From Bradyrhizobium sp. SZCCT0148 (GTDB lineage: Bacteria; Pseudomonadota; Alphaproteobacteria; Rhizobiales; Xanthobacteraceae): a stretch of 64,000 nt of DNA. Positions 27,319-36,635 of the stretch are shown here, piece after piece. Both the position numbers and the translations under genes were made by a program. Under the pieces are notes generated by a model. That model saw nothing but the letters and a program-made list of their open reading frames with translations, had not been told where the DNA came from and searched no databases. The stretch covers positions 124,001 through 188,000 of the forward strand of contig NZ_JAFCKT010000006.1 of the NCBI RefSeq assembly GCF_018129985.1, written 5' to 3'. Numbering within the stretch: the first letter of the stretch is position 1; every line of letters begins with the position of its first letter.

Positions 27319-27343
27319 GGAACTCTCGAAGTTCTCTGTCGTT
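27319..27343 (+). promoter_or_regulatory. Sigma-EcfG-type promoter (GGAAC-N16-CGTT) of glgA-like gene
   Basis: GGAAC at 27319-27323, then 16 nt, then CGTT at 27340-27343, an exact match to the alphaproteobacterial general-stress promoter consensus. It points at the glycogen-synthase-like gene, giving a leader of about 130 nt if translation begins at 27485. Confidence 0.8.
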
Positions 27344-27484
27344 GACGCGGCGACCCTAGAGGGCGGCGGCCGAGTAGGAAAGTGTTTACCGAACCGACGC
27401 GCGTGGGTGAGCTTTAAGAAATTCCAGGACAACTGGACCCGTTCTTGCATATCCATAAACGGGATCGACAGAGGGCAGCTGTTC

Positions 27485-28900
27485 TTGCGGGTCTTGTTCG
27501 TTACCACTGAGATGGACGACTTCGTCCGCGTCGGCGGCCTCGGCGCGGTATCCGCGGCCCTGCCCCGAGCCCTTCGCCCCTTTGCCGATATCCGGATCAT
27601 GCTGCCGGGCTATCGCGACATCATCGAGCAACTCACGCATATTCAGATTGTCGGCCGCTGCCCGGCGTTCGCGGAAATGCCGGCCTGCTCGCTCGGACGG
27701 GCCGCGACCAAGGACGGCCTGCCGGTCTATGTACTGTTGTGCTCGCAACTCTACGACCGGCCCGGCAATCCCTATGGCGATGAGTCCGGGCGCGACTGGC
27801 CGGACAACGACATCCGCTTCGCGCGCTTTGCCTCGGCAGCTGCTGAGCTCGCCATGGGCAAGCTGGACAAGAATTGGGCAGCGGACCTGGTCCATGCGAA
27901 CGACTGGCAGGCTTCGCTTGTGCCGGCCTACCTCGCCTGGCGCGGCGCCAAAGTCCCGTCGATCCTGACTATCCATAACCTCGCCTATCAGGGCCTCTTC
28001 CCGAGGGACTCGCTGCGGCGAATTGGCATACCAGAGAGCTCCTTCCACATCGACGGCGTCGAGTTCTACGACAAGCTCTCTTTCCTCAAGGCCGGCCTGG
28101 TTTACGCCTCGCACCTCACCACTGTCAGCGGCACCTATGCCCGCGAAATCACGACGGCCGAATTCGGCTGCGGCCTGGAGGGCCTGCTCCGCCTGCGTTC
28201 GGACGCCTCCGAGCTCACCGGCATCCTCAACGGCATCGACGAGAGCTGGGACCCGCGCTCCTGCGCGCAGCTTGCCCAGCAGTTCGGCGCCGGCGACTGG
28301 GTCGGCAAGAGGGCCAATGCGGACTATGTCCGCAAGCAGTTCGGCTTGGCGGTGTCGCGTGGCCCGATGTTCGGTATCGTCGCGCGCCTCGTGCACCAGA
28401 AAGGCATCGACCTCGTGCTGTCGGCGGCCGATGAGATCGTCGATGCCGGCGGGCAGATCGTGGTCACCGGCTCCGGCGAGCCGGCGCTCGAGCAGGCCTT
28501 GATCGACGCGCATCGCCGCCGCCCCGACGCCATCGGCGTGGTGATCGGCTTCAACGACGCCCAGGCGCGCCGCATCTTCGCCGGGAGCGACTTTACCTTG
28601 ATGCCCTCGCGCTTCGAGCCGTGCGGCCTCAGCCAGATGTATGCGCAGCGCTTCGGCTCGCTACCGATCGGGCACCAGACCGGCGGCCTTGCCGAGACCA
28701 TCACCGACGGCGAGACCGGCTTCCTGTTCCAGCAGCCCTCGCGCGAATCGTTCCTCGGCGGTGTCCGCCGTGCCTTCTCCGCCTTCATGGCTCAGGACCA
28801 GCTCGACACCATGCGCCGCAGCGCCATGGGACGTTCGTTTTCCTGGAACATCTCAGCGGGCAGCTACAACGCGCTGTACCGGAAGCTTGCAGCGGTGTGA
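27485..28900 (+). CDS. glgA: Glycogen synthase (GlgA) family glycosyltransferase
   Basis: A GT5-type starch/glycogen synthase of about 471 residues, transferring glucose from ADP-glucose to an alpha-1,4-glucan. Blocks in order: RVLFVTTEM start, VRVGGLGAVSAALPRAL, HANDWQASLVPAYL, ILTIHNLAYQG, ILNGIDESWDP, GIVARLVHQKGIDL, and SRFEPCGLSQMYAQRFGSLPIGHQTGGLAETI. The nucleotide-sugar motif KxGGL reads RVGGL, with arginine replacing the conserved lysine. A TTG at 27485 gives the canonical N terminus and has GAGGG upstream; a GTG at 27407 would add 26 residues with no homology. No glgB, glgC or glgP lies nearby. A stress-type promoter precedes it. Confidence 0.85.
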   Translation: MRVLFVTTEMDDFVRVGGLGAVSAALPRALRPFADIRIMLPGYRDIIEQLTHIQIVGRCPAFAEMPACSLGRAATKDGLPVYVLLCSQLYDRPGNPYGDESGRDWPDNDIRFARFASAAAELAMGKLDKNWAADLVHANDWQASLVPAYLAWRGAKVPSILTIHNLAYQGLFPRDSLRRIGIPESSFHIDGVEFYDKLSFLKAGLVYASHLTTVSGTYAREITTAEFGCGLEGLLRLRSDASELTGILNGIDESWDPRSCAQLAQQFGAGDWVGKRANADYVRKQFGLAVSRGPMFGIVARLVHQKGIDLVLSAADEIVDAGGQIVVTGSGEPALEQALIDAHRRRPDAIGVVIGFNDAQARRIFAGSDFTLMPSRFEPCGLSQMYAQRFGSLPIGHQTGGLAETITDGETGFLFQQPSRESFLGGVRRAFSAFMAQDQLDTMRRSAMGRSFSWNISAGSYNALYRKLAAV

Positions 28901-28920
28901 GCCGCGACGGCTGGGCAATT

Positions 28921-30069
28921 TCATTCCGCAGCCTCCGGCATCTCGTCCATGTGCTCGTGCAGCACGACCCCCGATAGCGGATCGAACTCACCGATCCACG
29001 GCTTACGCGCGAGCACCGACTTGGTGTGAGCATAACCGGCGTGCCAGCGCCGCGTGATGCCTGACGGGCTGAAGTCGATATCCTTGGTATGAGTCTCGCG
29101 ATCGAGCTGCGGCGCCAGCAGCCGCACCACATGCATGCGAGTCGGACAGCCGTAGCTGGTCAGCTCCCTCACCGCGGCATCGCGGCGCTCGCTCTCGGGC
29201 AATCGTGCCGCGAGCTGGTTGATGACATGGCGCAACCGATGGGTCTGCTGCTGGCGCGCGATCTGGCTCGCGATCCGGCTGGAATACATCACGTCCTTGT
29301 GCCTGTTGAGCACCTCCGCCATCGTGGTCGGCTCGGCGCCGACGGGATTCCACAGGTGTACGGAGAAGATCAGCGAATCCCTGCGCGGATTGTCGTCGAA
29401 CACCGCTTCCGTCGGCGTGTTCGAGAGGATGCCGCCGTCCCAATAGAGCTCGCCGTCAATACGCACGGCCGGAAAAGCCGGCGGTAATGCACCGGAGGCC
29501 ATGACATGTTTCACCGTCAGCACGCCGTCACGGCTGTCGAAATAGCGCATTTGGCTGGTGCCGACATGAGCCGCACCGACCGTCAGGCGCGGCGCGCAGC
29601 GATTGGCCAGGTCGAAATCGACCAGCTCGCTCAGCGTCTTCTCGATCGGCGCGGTCGAATAATAGCCGGCAAGATCGGCGCCCAGCGGGTAGGAATCCCC
29701 GGCATGGGCCAGCGGATTGGGGCGGAAGAAACCAGGAATGCCGTGGGTCACGGCCGACCAATAGGCAAGCTTCTCGTTGAAGCCGGGAAACGTGGCGCGC
29801 CAGTCCCAGACCGGCTTCTGCTCCATCCGCTTCCAGAACTCTCTCAAGCGCGCGAGGCGGTTCTCCGGCGCGTTGCCCGCAATGAGGCTCGCGTTGATCG
29901 CGCCGATCGAGGTGCCGATGATCCAGTCCGGCTCGATGCCGGCCTCGTGCAGCGCCTGGTAGACGCCGGCCTGGTACGAGCCGAGCGCGCCGCCGCCCTG
30001 AAGCACGAGGACGACCTGCCCCGGCAGGTCCGTGTCCTTTCGTTGCCCGTTGTGCTGCATGCCGTTCAT
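28921..30069 (-). CDS. Patatin-like phospholipase with DUF3734
   Basis: A 382-residue lipid acyl hydrolase. The patatin oxyanion hole (LVLQGGGALGSYQAGVYQAL), nucleophile elbow GTSIG (Ser54) and catalytic Asp in LYWDGG are intact. The C-terminal third (STRIASQIARQQQTHRLRHVINQL onwards in similar wording) matches the DUF3734 tail of bacterial patatins. No signal peptide, so probably cytosolic or peripheral. The ATG at 30069 has AGGAG eight nt before it and is preferred to one at 30120. It is divergent from the LysR gene at 30269. Confidence 0.9.
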   Translation of the reverse strand: MNGMQHNGQRKDTDLPGQVVLVLQGGGALGSYQAGVYQALHEAGIEPDWIIGTSIGAINASLIAGNAPENRLARLREFWKRMEQKPVWDWRATFPGFNEKLAYWSAVTHGIPGFFRPNPLAHAGDSYPLGADLAGYYSTAPIEKTLSELVDFDLANRCAPRLTVGAAHVGTSQMRYFDSRDGVLTVKHVMASGALPPAFPAVRIDGELYWDGGILSNTPTEAVFDDNPRRDSLIFSVHLWNPVGAEPTTMAEVLNRHKDVMYSSRIASQIARQQQTHRLRHVINQLAARLPESERRDAAVRELTSYGCPTRMHVVRLLAPQLDRETHTKDIDFSPSGITRRWHAGYAHTKSVLARKPWIGEFDPLSGVVLHEHMDEMPEAAE

Positions 30070-30268
30070 GTGTCGCTCCTGTCGAGCCTGTGGTTTATCA
30101 TTCGTCAGGTGTACGGCCATTGTTTCATCTTGCCGTTCTCGGCGATTGCCGGGCCTTTTGGAAATGCCGGCTGGCTTCCAAAACCATACGCGGGCGCTAT
30201 CGCGCCCAGGATATCATTCCCTGCCCCGATCGGTTAGATTTCCGCCCGTTCCTGCCGGGAGCCGATCC

Positions 30269-31156
30269 ATGGAAATGCATCAGGTCCGCTATTTCCTCGC
30301 GGTCGCGCAGCTGTTGAACTTCACGCGCGCGGCCGAAGAGTGCAACGTGACGCAGCCCTCGCTGACGCGCGCGATCAAGCAGCTCGAAGCCGAACTCGGC
30401 GGCGATCTGTTCCGCCGCGAACGGCCGGCGGCGCAGCTGACCGAACTCGGCCAGCGTATGCATCCGCTGCTGAAGCAGTGCTTCGATGCCGCCGCCGGCG
30501 CGCGCTCGCTCGCATCCTCGTTCAAGAGCGGAGAGATCGGCGCGCTGCGCATCGCGCTGACGCATTCGATCGACCTTGCTCTACTGATTCCGCATCTCAA
30601 CGAGATCAGGCGGCAGTTCAACCGGCTCGAGCTCCGCTTCCTGCGCGGCTCCAGCCGCGAGGTCGCGGAAATCCTGAAGAAGGGCGAAGCCGAGCTTGGC
30701 ATCGCCGCGGAGATCGACGAGGGCTGGGACCGGCTCGACGTCTGGCCACTCTTCACAGAGGGTTTCGAGCTCGTCGTCAGCAACGGACACCGGCTAGCCG
30801 GCCGCGGCTCGATCGAGCTGGACGATCTGCGCACCGAGCAACTGCTGGGCCGGACCTTCTGCGAGCACGCCGGCCGGATCACGGCGAGCCTGCGCGAGCA
30901 CGGTATCGACGTCGAACATGGCCATGAAGTTTCCAGCGAGCACGATCTGATCGAGCTGGTCGAGGCTGACATCGGCGTCGCCATGGTGCCGCACACCTCG
31001 CCGGTGCCGGAACGCCTGACGCGCGCCGCGGTCGCCGGGCTCGACGCCCGCCGCACGGTCAGCCTGTACGGAGTCGCCGGCCGACAACGCACTGCGGTTG
31101 CCAACGCAGTGATGCGGATGCTGCGCGGTACGGACTGGCGAGCGATCGCGGGGTGA
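30269..31156 (+). CDS. LysR-family transcriptional regulator
   Basis: A 295-residue regulator of standard length: winged HTH at about residues 1-60 (FTRAAEECNVTQPSLTRAIKQLEAELGG), then an effector domain (GALRIALTHSIDLALLIPHL onward). The ATG at 30269 follows CGGGAG. It is divergent from the patatin gene and converges on the peroxiredoxin-like gene. Members with the MEMHQVRYFLAVAQLLNFTRAAE start are often redox or catabolic regulators; the target here is unproven. Confidence 0.92.
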   Translation: MEMHQVRYFLAVAQLLNFTRAAEECNVTQPSLTRAIKQLEAELGGDLFRRERPAAQLTELGQRMHPLLKQCFDAAAGARSLASSFKSGEIGALRIALTHSIDLALLIPHLNEIRRQFNRLELRFLRGSSREVAEILKKGEAELGIAAEIDEGWDRLDVWPLFTEGFELVVSNGHRLAGRGSIELDDLRTEQLLGRTFCEHAGRITASLREHGIDVEHGHEVSSEHDLIELVEADIGVAMVPHTSPVPERLTRAAVAGLDARRTVSLYGVAGRQRTAVANAVMRMLRGTDWRAIAG

Positions 31157-31174
31157 TCCGGCGCCAGCTCGCGG

Positions 31175-31891
31175 CTAGTTCGCCCTGCCCGCACTTTCCA
31201 ACGCGACAAGCAGGTCGTCGACCTCCATGCGCTTACGGAAGTCGGGATCGACGAAACGGGCTGTCACGATGCCATTGCGGCCGACCACGAACACCGCTGG
31301 GATCGGCAGCATCCAGCCGTCATTGCCGTGGTATTTCGCCATGTCTTGGTGCGACAACAGGCCCTGAATTTCCGCGCCAAGCCAGATCGCGAGATTGAGC
31401 GACAGCGCATAGCCATTGTCGAGATCCGTCAGGATCGGAAATGGCGCACCGGACTCGGCCTTGAACTGCCGTGTATATTCCTGGGTCTCGGGCATGATCG
31501 CGACGATCCGCGCGCCCATTGTCTCGATCCGGTCCAGCGCCTGGACCACGGCGCGGACATTGAGCCGGCAATACGGGCACCAATGGCCCCGGAAGAACAT
31601 CACCGCGATCGGGCCGTTTTCGAGCAGCGCCGTCAGCGTGAGGAGACGTCCGCTTTCGTCGGGCAGCACGAAGGGCGGCATCGCATCGCCCGGGCGCGGC
31701 GCGGACTCGCCACCGCCGTTCCCGCCCAATCGTTCAACCAGGCGATCGACGGCCTCGCCATAGTCCGGGAAGACCTCGCGGCTGGCGTCGGCATAGGCGC
31801 GGAGCTGTTCGTTCAGCGTACCGTCCATGTCGCGGCAGCGCTGGAACGCAGATCGGAGCCGCTCGGCGTCGGCTGGCGAGAGTGACGTCAT
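31175..31891 (-). CDS. Peroxiredoxin-like (AhpC/TSA, thioredoxin-fold) protein
   Basis: A 238-residue protein with a helical N-terminal region (about residues 1-65) followed by a thioredoxin fold. The active site reads FFRGHWCPYCRLNVRA (Cys105, Cys108), the CxxC form seen in a subgroup of AhpC/TSA proteins that may reduce peroxides or act as thiol oxidoreductases. It lacks a signal peptide and is likely cytosolic. The start at 31891 is chosen for its GGAG-like site; an upstream ATG adds nine residues. Confidence 0.87.
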   Translation of the reverse strand: MTSLSPADAERLRSAFQRCRDMDGTLNEQLRAYADASREVFPDYGEAVDRLVERLGGNGGGESAPRPGDAMPPFVLPDESGRLLTLTALLENGPIAVMFFRGHWCPYCRLNVRAVVQALDRIETMGARIVAIMPETQEYTRQFKAESGAPFPILTDLDNGYALSLNLAIWLGAEIQGLLSHQDMAKYHGNDGWMLPIPAVFVVGRNGIVTARFVDPDFRKRMEVDDLLVALESAGRAN

Positions 31892-31973
31892 CTTCCGCTC
31901 CGGCATTCTCGAGGCCAATACTAGTTTCCGGGTTCGGCCGCCCGCAAGGGGGCGGCCGCGATGCCGGACCGGT

Positions 31974-32258
31974 TCAGTTCACGTAGAAATTGCCGGTCGG
32001 ATCGAGCCGTCCCGGGGTGTAGTACAGCGATCCGTTGTCCATAAAGAAGACGGTGTTGTCGGGCACCTTCTTGGCGTTCTTCATCATGACCTCGTGGTTC
32101 TTCTCGGCAGGGGCCATGGCCATCGCGGACATCTTGCCGGGGCCGCCATAGACATAGGCCATGCCGGCCTTGAAGTCCCAGGCGGCCTCCGAGAAGGCTG
32201 ATGTGGCGATGACCGCAAACGCGGCGGTGGCGATCAGGGTCTTGGATAATTTCGACAT
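31974..32258 (-). CDS. Small exported protein, 94 residues
   Basis: A Sec signal (MSKLSKTLIATAAFAVIATSAFSEAAW) leads to a short mature region of about 70 residues containing GMAYVYGGPGKMSAMAMAP, a methionine- and lysine-rich middle, and FFMDNGSLYYTPGRLDPTGNFYV. No family is known to me with a defined function. GGAGG precedes the ATG. It is divergent from the cupin gene. Methionine spacing suggests metal contact at most as speculation. Confidence 0.8.
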   Translation of the reverse strand: MSKLSKTLIATAAFAVIATSAFSEAAWDFKAGMAYVYGGPGKMSAMAMAPAEKNHEVMMKNAKKVPDNTVFFMDNGSLYYTPGRLDPTGNFYVN

Positions 32259-32495
32259 GAGGGCTCCTCCTGATTGACGCAAACGCCCGCCAATCGGGCG
32301 CCCCGCAATCGGACGCCGAATGCCGCGAAAGCGGAAATGCAATTGCCCAATCGGATCGATAGCCGCCACGCATTGACATAGCGCCGCGCTATCGCATCGA
32401 GAGCAAGCCGGCATTTCAGCATGGCCGCGATCTCGATGAAGTTGCCGTCATCGCCGGCGACCAACGGGGTTGCGGCCAACACAGGAGACTTCCCC

Positions 32496-32978
32496 ATGTC
32501 CAGGAGCCACGCCTTGTCGCGTCTGATCTGGCCGGGCCTTGCCCTCGCCGGTGCGCTCACGCTCTCAGCACAGCCGGTCGCTGCCGGCGAATGCCCGGCC
32601 GGCAAGATCAAGCCAAACGCGCAGCCGATGGTCGATTACAAGCCCGTCGGCGTTACCGACGTCACGCTCGGGGCAATCGACCTCGGCAAGCAGCCCGCAC
32701 ATATCGAGGGGCGCGAGCTGCGCTTCCGCAAGCTGACCATCGAGCCCGGCGGTATCGTGCCCTGGCACAGCCACGACGATCGCCCCGCTCTCATTTTCGT
32801 GCAGCAGGGCGAGATCGTCGAATACGCCTCCAACTGCGTCGATCCGATCGTGCACAAGGCGGGCGACATCCGGCCCGAGGTCCACGGCACCGCGCATTGG
32901 TGGAAGAACCTCGGCAAGGACACCGTCGTTCTCTATGTCGGCGACGTCCGCAGGGATCCCAACGACCATCACATGTAA
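32496..32978 (+). CDS. Secreted cupin-domain protein
   Basis: A 160-residue protein with a signal peptide (cleavage after about residue 29, QPVAAG) and one cupin barrel. The first cupin motif reads PGGIVPWHSHDDRPALIFVQQGEI (histidines and glutamate for metal). The second motif is AGDIRPEVHGTAHWWKNLG. The two cysteines left in the mature form may bond. The ATG at 32496 follows CAGGAGA. Function of periplasmic single-domain cupins of this kind is unknown; enzyme or metal-dependent binding are both possible. Confidence 0.87.
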   Translation: MSRSHALSRLIWPGLALAGALTLSAQPVAAGECPAGKIKPNAQPMVDYKPVGVTDVTLGAIDLGKQPAHIEGRELRFRKLTIEPGGIVPWHSHDDRPALIFVQQGEIVEYASNCVDPIVHKAGDIRPEVHGTAHWWKNLGKDTVVLYVGDVRRDPNDHHM

Positions 32979-33068
32979 CGGGCGCGCCTCGCCCCGGCGC
33001 ACTCGCTGCCGGATGTGGCGTCCGGATACCCCATGCCGGGCGCCACATCCCCACAGGACAATCATCGC

Positions 33069-34271
33069 ATGACCGATCTTTCCGCGCCGACAACAGGGCC
33101 CGCGACGACGATTGGGACGCACTCGCCGGGCCTGGCGCTGCGCTCGCTCGTGATCGGGCTCACCGCATTCCTGACAGTCGTTGATCTTTTCGCAACACAG
33201 GCGATCCTGCCCGCGCTGACGCGGCACTACGGCGTCACGCCTGCCGCGATGGGTTTTGCCGTCAACGCCAGCACCTTCGGGATGGCCACAGCCAGCCTCG
33301 TCGTCGGCTTTTTCAGCCCGCACATCAACCGGCGGAGCGGCATTCTGCTCAGCCTGGCGCTGCTGGCGATTCCGACCAGCCTGCTTGCCTCGGCGCCAAA
33401 TCTCACCGTCTTCACGGCATTGCGGGTCGCGCAGGGCCTGTGCATGGCGTCCGCCTTCGCGCTCACCCTCGCTTATCTCGGCGAGCAATGCAGCACCCTG
33501 GATGCAGGCGGCGCCTTTGCCGCCTACATCACCGGCAATGTCGCGAGCAACCTCGTGGGACGGCTGATCTCCGCTGCCGTGTCTGACGGACTCGGCCTCG
33601 CCTGGAATTTCTATCTGTTCGCGGCACTCAATCTGACCGGCGCGGTGCTGGTCCATTTCACGATCCGACGCGTGCAGCCGATGCACGCGATGGTCCCGGC
33701 CGCTTCGCCGCTTTCCGCCGCGATCGCGCATTGGCGCGAGCCGCGGCTGCGTGCCGCCTTCGGCATCGGCTTCTGCATCCTGTTCGCCTTCATCGGCACC
33801 TTCACCTTCGTCAATTTCGTTCTGGTCCAGCCGCCGTTGTCGCTCGGCATGATGGATGTCGGCCTCGTCTATTTCGTCTTTTTGCCGTCGGTGGTCACGA
33901 CGCTTCTGGCCGGCCGGGTGGCATCGCGGCTTGGAACGCGTCCGACGATTTGGGGCGCGCTTGCGATTGCTGGGCTTGGCTTGCCCTTGATGCTGATGCC
34001 GCATCTGAGCGAAGTCCTCGCCGGCATGGTTCTCGTCGGCATCGGCACATTCTTCGCGCAGGCGGCCGCGACAGGCTTCGTCGGACAGGCGGCTGCCGAC
34101 AACCGCGGCATCGCGAGCGGCACCTATCTGGCCTGCTATTTCTGCGGAGGGCTGGTCGGCACGGCTGTGCTAGGGCGCCTGTTCGACGCTTTCGGATGGC
34201 CGGCGTGCGTGTTCGGCGTGGGCGTGGCCCTTGCGGCCGCAGCCGTGCTCACCTTCGCCCTGAGGCGCTAG
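33069..34271 (+). CDS. MFS transporter
   Basis: A 400-residue major facilitator with about 12 spans. Family markers include VVDLFATQAILPAL in the first helix, the loop after helix 2 (FFSPHINRRSG, a version of the MFS signature A), and LAYLGEQC in the middle. The drug/arabinose-efflux group is the nearest guess. It follows the cupin gene by 90 nt in the same direction and its stop overlaps the convergent ccoS gene by a few nt. Confidence 0.87.
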   Translation: MTDLSAPTTGPATTIGTHSPGLALRSLVIGLTAFLTVVDLFATQAILPALTRHYGVTPAAMGFAVNASTFGMATASLVVGFFSPHINRRSGILLSLALLAIPTSLLASAPNLTVFTALRVAQGLCMASAFALTLAYLGEQCSTLDAGGAFAAYITGNVASNLVGRLISAAVSDGLGLAWNFYLFAALNLTGAVLVHFTIRRVQPMHAMVPAASPLSAAIAHWREPRLRAAFGIGFCILFAFIGTFTFVNFVLVQPPLSLGMMDVGLVYFVFLPSVVTTLLAGRVASRLGTRPTIWGALAIAGLGLPLMLMPHLSEVLAGMVLVGIGTFFAQAAATGFVGQAAADNRGIASGTYLACYFCGGLVGTAVLGRLFDAFGWPACVFGVGVALAAAAVLTFALRR

Positions 34272-34435
34272 CGCTTGACCGGCGCCTCCTGCGGCGGCTC
34301 GTCGTCGGCGATCGCGCGCCAGGCGGCACCATCGAGATCGTCGTACTGGCCGCTCCTGAGCGACCAGAGAAAAGCGACGAGACCGGCGCCTCCGAGCATC
34401 AGCGCCAACGGGACCAAAATGACCAGGATCTCCAT
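34268..34435 (-). CDS. ccoS: cbb3 oxidase maturation protein CcoS (FixS)
   Basis: A 55-residue single-span protein beginning MEILVILVPLALMLGGAGLVAFLWSL, followed by SGQYDDLDGAAWRAI, the conserved CcoS wording. It is required for cofactor insertion into the cbb3 oxidase core. The ATG overlaps the ccoI stop by one nt (TGATG), so it is translationally coupled as last gene of ccoGHIS. Its stop overlaps the end of the convergent MFS gene by 3 nt. Confidence 0.95.
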   Translation of the reverse strand: MEILVILVPLALMLGGAGLVAFLWSLRSGQYDDLDGAAWRAIADDEPPQEAPVKR

Positions 34436-36624
34436 CACGCGATCTCCCGCGACTTGCTGCGCGCCCGCAGCGAATTCAGCATGACCAGGATCGAGGATCC
34501 GCTCATGGCCGCGGCCGCGATCAGGGGCGTCACGATGCCGCTGATCGCAACCGGCACCGCCAGCACATTATAGCCGATTGCAAGCCAGAGGTTCTGCCGC
34601 ATCAGATGCAGCGCCTTGCGCGAGGCGTCGATGGCGGCGACCACCGGAGCCAGCGGCCGGCCGAGGAAGACGAGGTCGGCCGTGGCCTGGCTCAGATGCG
34701 CGGCCGAGATCGGCGACATCGAGACATGGGCTGCCGCGAGCGACGGCGCGTCGTTCATGCCGTCGCCGACCATCAGCACCTTGGCGCCGCGCTGCTTCAA
34801 CTCCTCGATCCGTGCGATCTTGTCGGCGGGCGTGACGCCGGCGCGCCATTCGGGGACTCCAAGCGCGTGGGCGGCCGCCTTCACGGCCGGCTCGCGATCG
34901 CCGGAGAGAATCTCGATGCCGATCTTGCGCGCCTTCAGCGCCGCGATCACCGCTTGGGCGTCCGGACGCAGACCCTGGCGGACCGAGAGGACGAACTTCT
35001 CGGTGCCCTTGCTGAAAGCAACGATGGAGGCTTCGGGGTCGACCATGACGCCTTCGACCAGCGCCTCGGCGCCGCAGAAGGAGGGGCGGCCAAGACGAAG
35101 CTCGACGCCGTCCACGGTCGCACGGACGCCCTGCCCTGGCTCTTCGACCGCGCCGACGATCGGCGATCTGGCGCCGGCTGCCTGCGCGACGGCGGCCGCG
35201 ACCGGATGATGGCTCGACAGCGCGAGACGGCCGGCAAGGTCGAAGATATCGGCGGGAATGTCGGCGGCATTCATCACTTCGAGATCGGGCAGCGTCAGCG
35301 TGCCGGTCTTGTCGAAGATGACATGGTCGGCCTCGGCCAGGCGCTCGATCGCGTCGCCGGAATTCAGCAACACGCCGGACTTGAACATCGCGCCGGAGGC
35401 GATGGTCTGCACGGTGGGAATGGCAAGGCCCAGCGCGCAGGGGCAGGTGATGATCAGCACGGCGACGCCGGTCACGATCGCATCATGCCAGGACGCGCCT
35501 GCGACCACCCAGCCGAGGATGGTAATGAACGCGGTCGCATGCACCACCGGCGCATACAGCCGCGAGGCGCGGTCGGCGAGGCGCATGTAGCGCGAGCGCG
35601 CGGCGAGCGCGTTGTCGAGCAGCCGCGTGATCTCGGCGAGCAGCGTCGCCTCGGACGCGGCCGAGACCCGCACCCGCAGCGTGCCCGAGATGTTCATCGA
35701 GCCCGCATAGACCGGCGTGCCCTGCTCGGCCGTGACATAGAGCGTCTCGCCCGTGATCAGGCTCTGGTCGATCTCGGAACGGCCCTCGATCACCGTGCCG
35801 TCGACCGCGCAGCGCTCGCCGGGCCGCAGCAGCACGATGTCGCCGGGATGGATCGCGGCCACCGGCACCTGCGAGATTTCGTCGGGCCCGACGAACTTCG
35901 CCGCCGTCTCCGCTTTCAGCGCCGCGAGATTGCCGGCAACCGCCCGGGTCCGCCGTCGCATGTTCTGGTCGAGGAAGCGGCCGACCAGCAGGAAGGTCAG
36001 CAGCATGATCGCCGCGTCGAAATAGGCGTGCTCGGCGTGGTGAATCGTTTCGACCACGGACATGCCGAGCGCCAGGATCACGCCGATCGAGATCGGAACG
36101 TCCATGTTCGTCGTCTTTGCCGACAGCGCGCGCCAGGCCGAGCGGAAGAACGGCTGACCGGCATAGGCTGCCGCCGGCAACGCGATCAACGCCGACAGCC
36201 AGTGAAAGAAGTCGCGCTGCTCCGGCAGCATGTCCGAGACATTGCCCGACCACACTGGGATCGACAGCATCATCACGTTCATGGTCGCGAACGCGGCGAC
36301 ACCGAGGCAGCGCAGCAGGAAGCGCGATTCGGCGACTTCCGCCACTTCCGCGCTCTCGGTCTCGAACGGATAGGCCTTGTAGCCGAGCTCTTCGAGGCGG
36401 TCGATGAATCGGCCGGGATCGAGCGTACCGGCCTTCCATTCCAGCGCGACCCGGCGGTCGGTGAGGTTGACACGCGCCAGCGTGACGTCGGGGATGGCGG
36501 ACAGGCCACGCTCGATCTTGGCCATGCAGCCGGCGCAATGAACGCCTTCGACTGCGAGATCGATGTGCTGGACGCCCTCGCCCGCGGTCCGGACGTAGTG
36601 CGAGAAATCCCGCGTGACGTGCAT
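34435..36624 (-). CDS. ccoI: Copper-translocating P1B-type ATPase CcoI (FixI)
   Basis: A 729-residue copper pump that supplies copper for the CcoN binuclear centre. Layout: metal-binding domain with GVHCAGCMAK (Cys30, Cys33), eight membrane spans, the TGE actuator motif (SLITGETLYV), the transport-site CPCALGLAIP, phosphorylation motif DKTGTLTLPD, and the GDGMNDAPSL hinge. The ATG at 36624 lies 11 nt after the ccoH stop; the frame stays open upstream but only overlaps ccoH antisense-free sequence. Length matches FixI of bradyrhizobia. Confidence 0.96.
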   Translation of the reverse strand: MHVTRDFSHYVRTAGEGVQHIDLAVEGVHCAGCMAKIERGLSAIPDVTLARVNLTDRRVALEWKAGTLDPGRFIDRLEELGYKAYPFETESAEVAEVAESRFLLRCLGVAAFATMNVMMLSIPVWSGNVSDMLPEQRDFFHWLSALIALPAAAYAGQPFFRSAWRALSAKTTNMDVPISIGVILALGMSVVETIHHAEHAYFDAAIMLLTFLLVGRFLDQNMRRRTRAVAGNLAALKAETAAKFVGPDEISQVPVAAIHPGDIVLLRPGERCAVDGTVIEGRSEIDQSLITGETLYVTAEQGTPVYAGSMNISGTLRVRVSAASEATLLAEITRLLDNALAARSRYMRLADRASRLYAPVVHATAFITILGWVVAGASWHDAIVTGVAVLIITCPCALGLAIPTVQTIASGAMFKSGVLLNSGDAIERLAEADHVIFDKTGTLTLPDLEVMNAADIPADIFDLAGRLALSSHHPVAAAVAQAAGARSPIVGAVEEPGQGVRATVDGVELRLGRPSFCGAEALVEGVMVDPEASIVAFSKGTEKFVLSVRQGLRPDAQAVIAALKARKIGIEILSGDREPAVKAAAHALGVPEWRAGVTPADKIARIEELKQRGAKVLMVGDGMNDAPSLAAAHVSMSPISAAHLSQATADLVFLGRPLAPVVAAIDASRKALHLMRQNLWLAIGYNVLAVPVAISGIVTPLIAAAAMSGSSILVMLNSLRARSKSREIA

Positions 36625-36635
36625 GTCGAAGCCCT

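Noticed and set aside
32373..32395. TTGACA resembling a sigma-70 -35 element upstream of the cupin gene
   Set aside because: No acceptable -10 element at 16-18 nt spacing.
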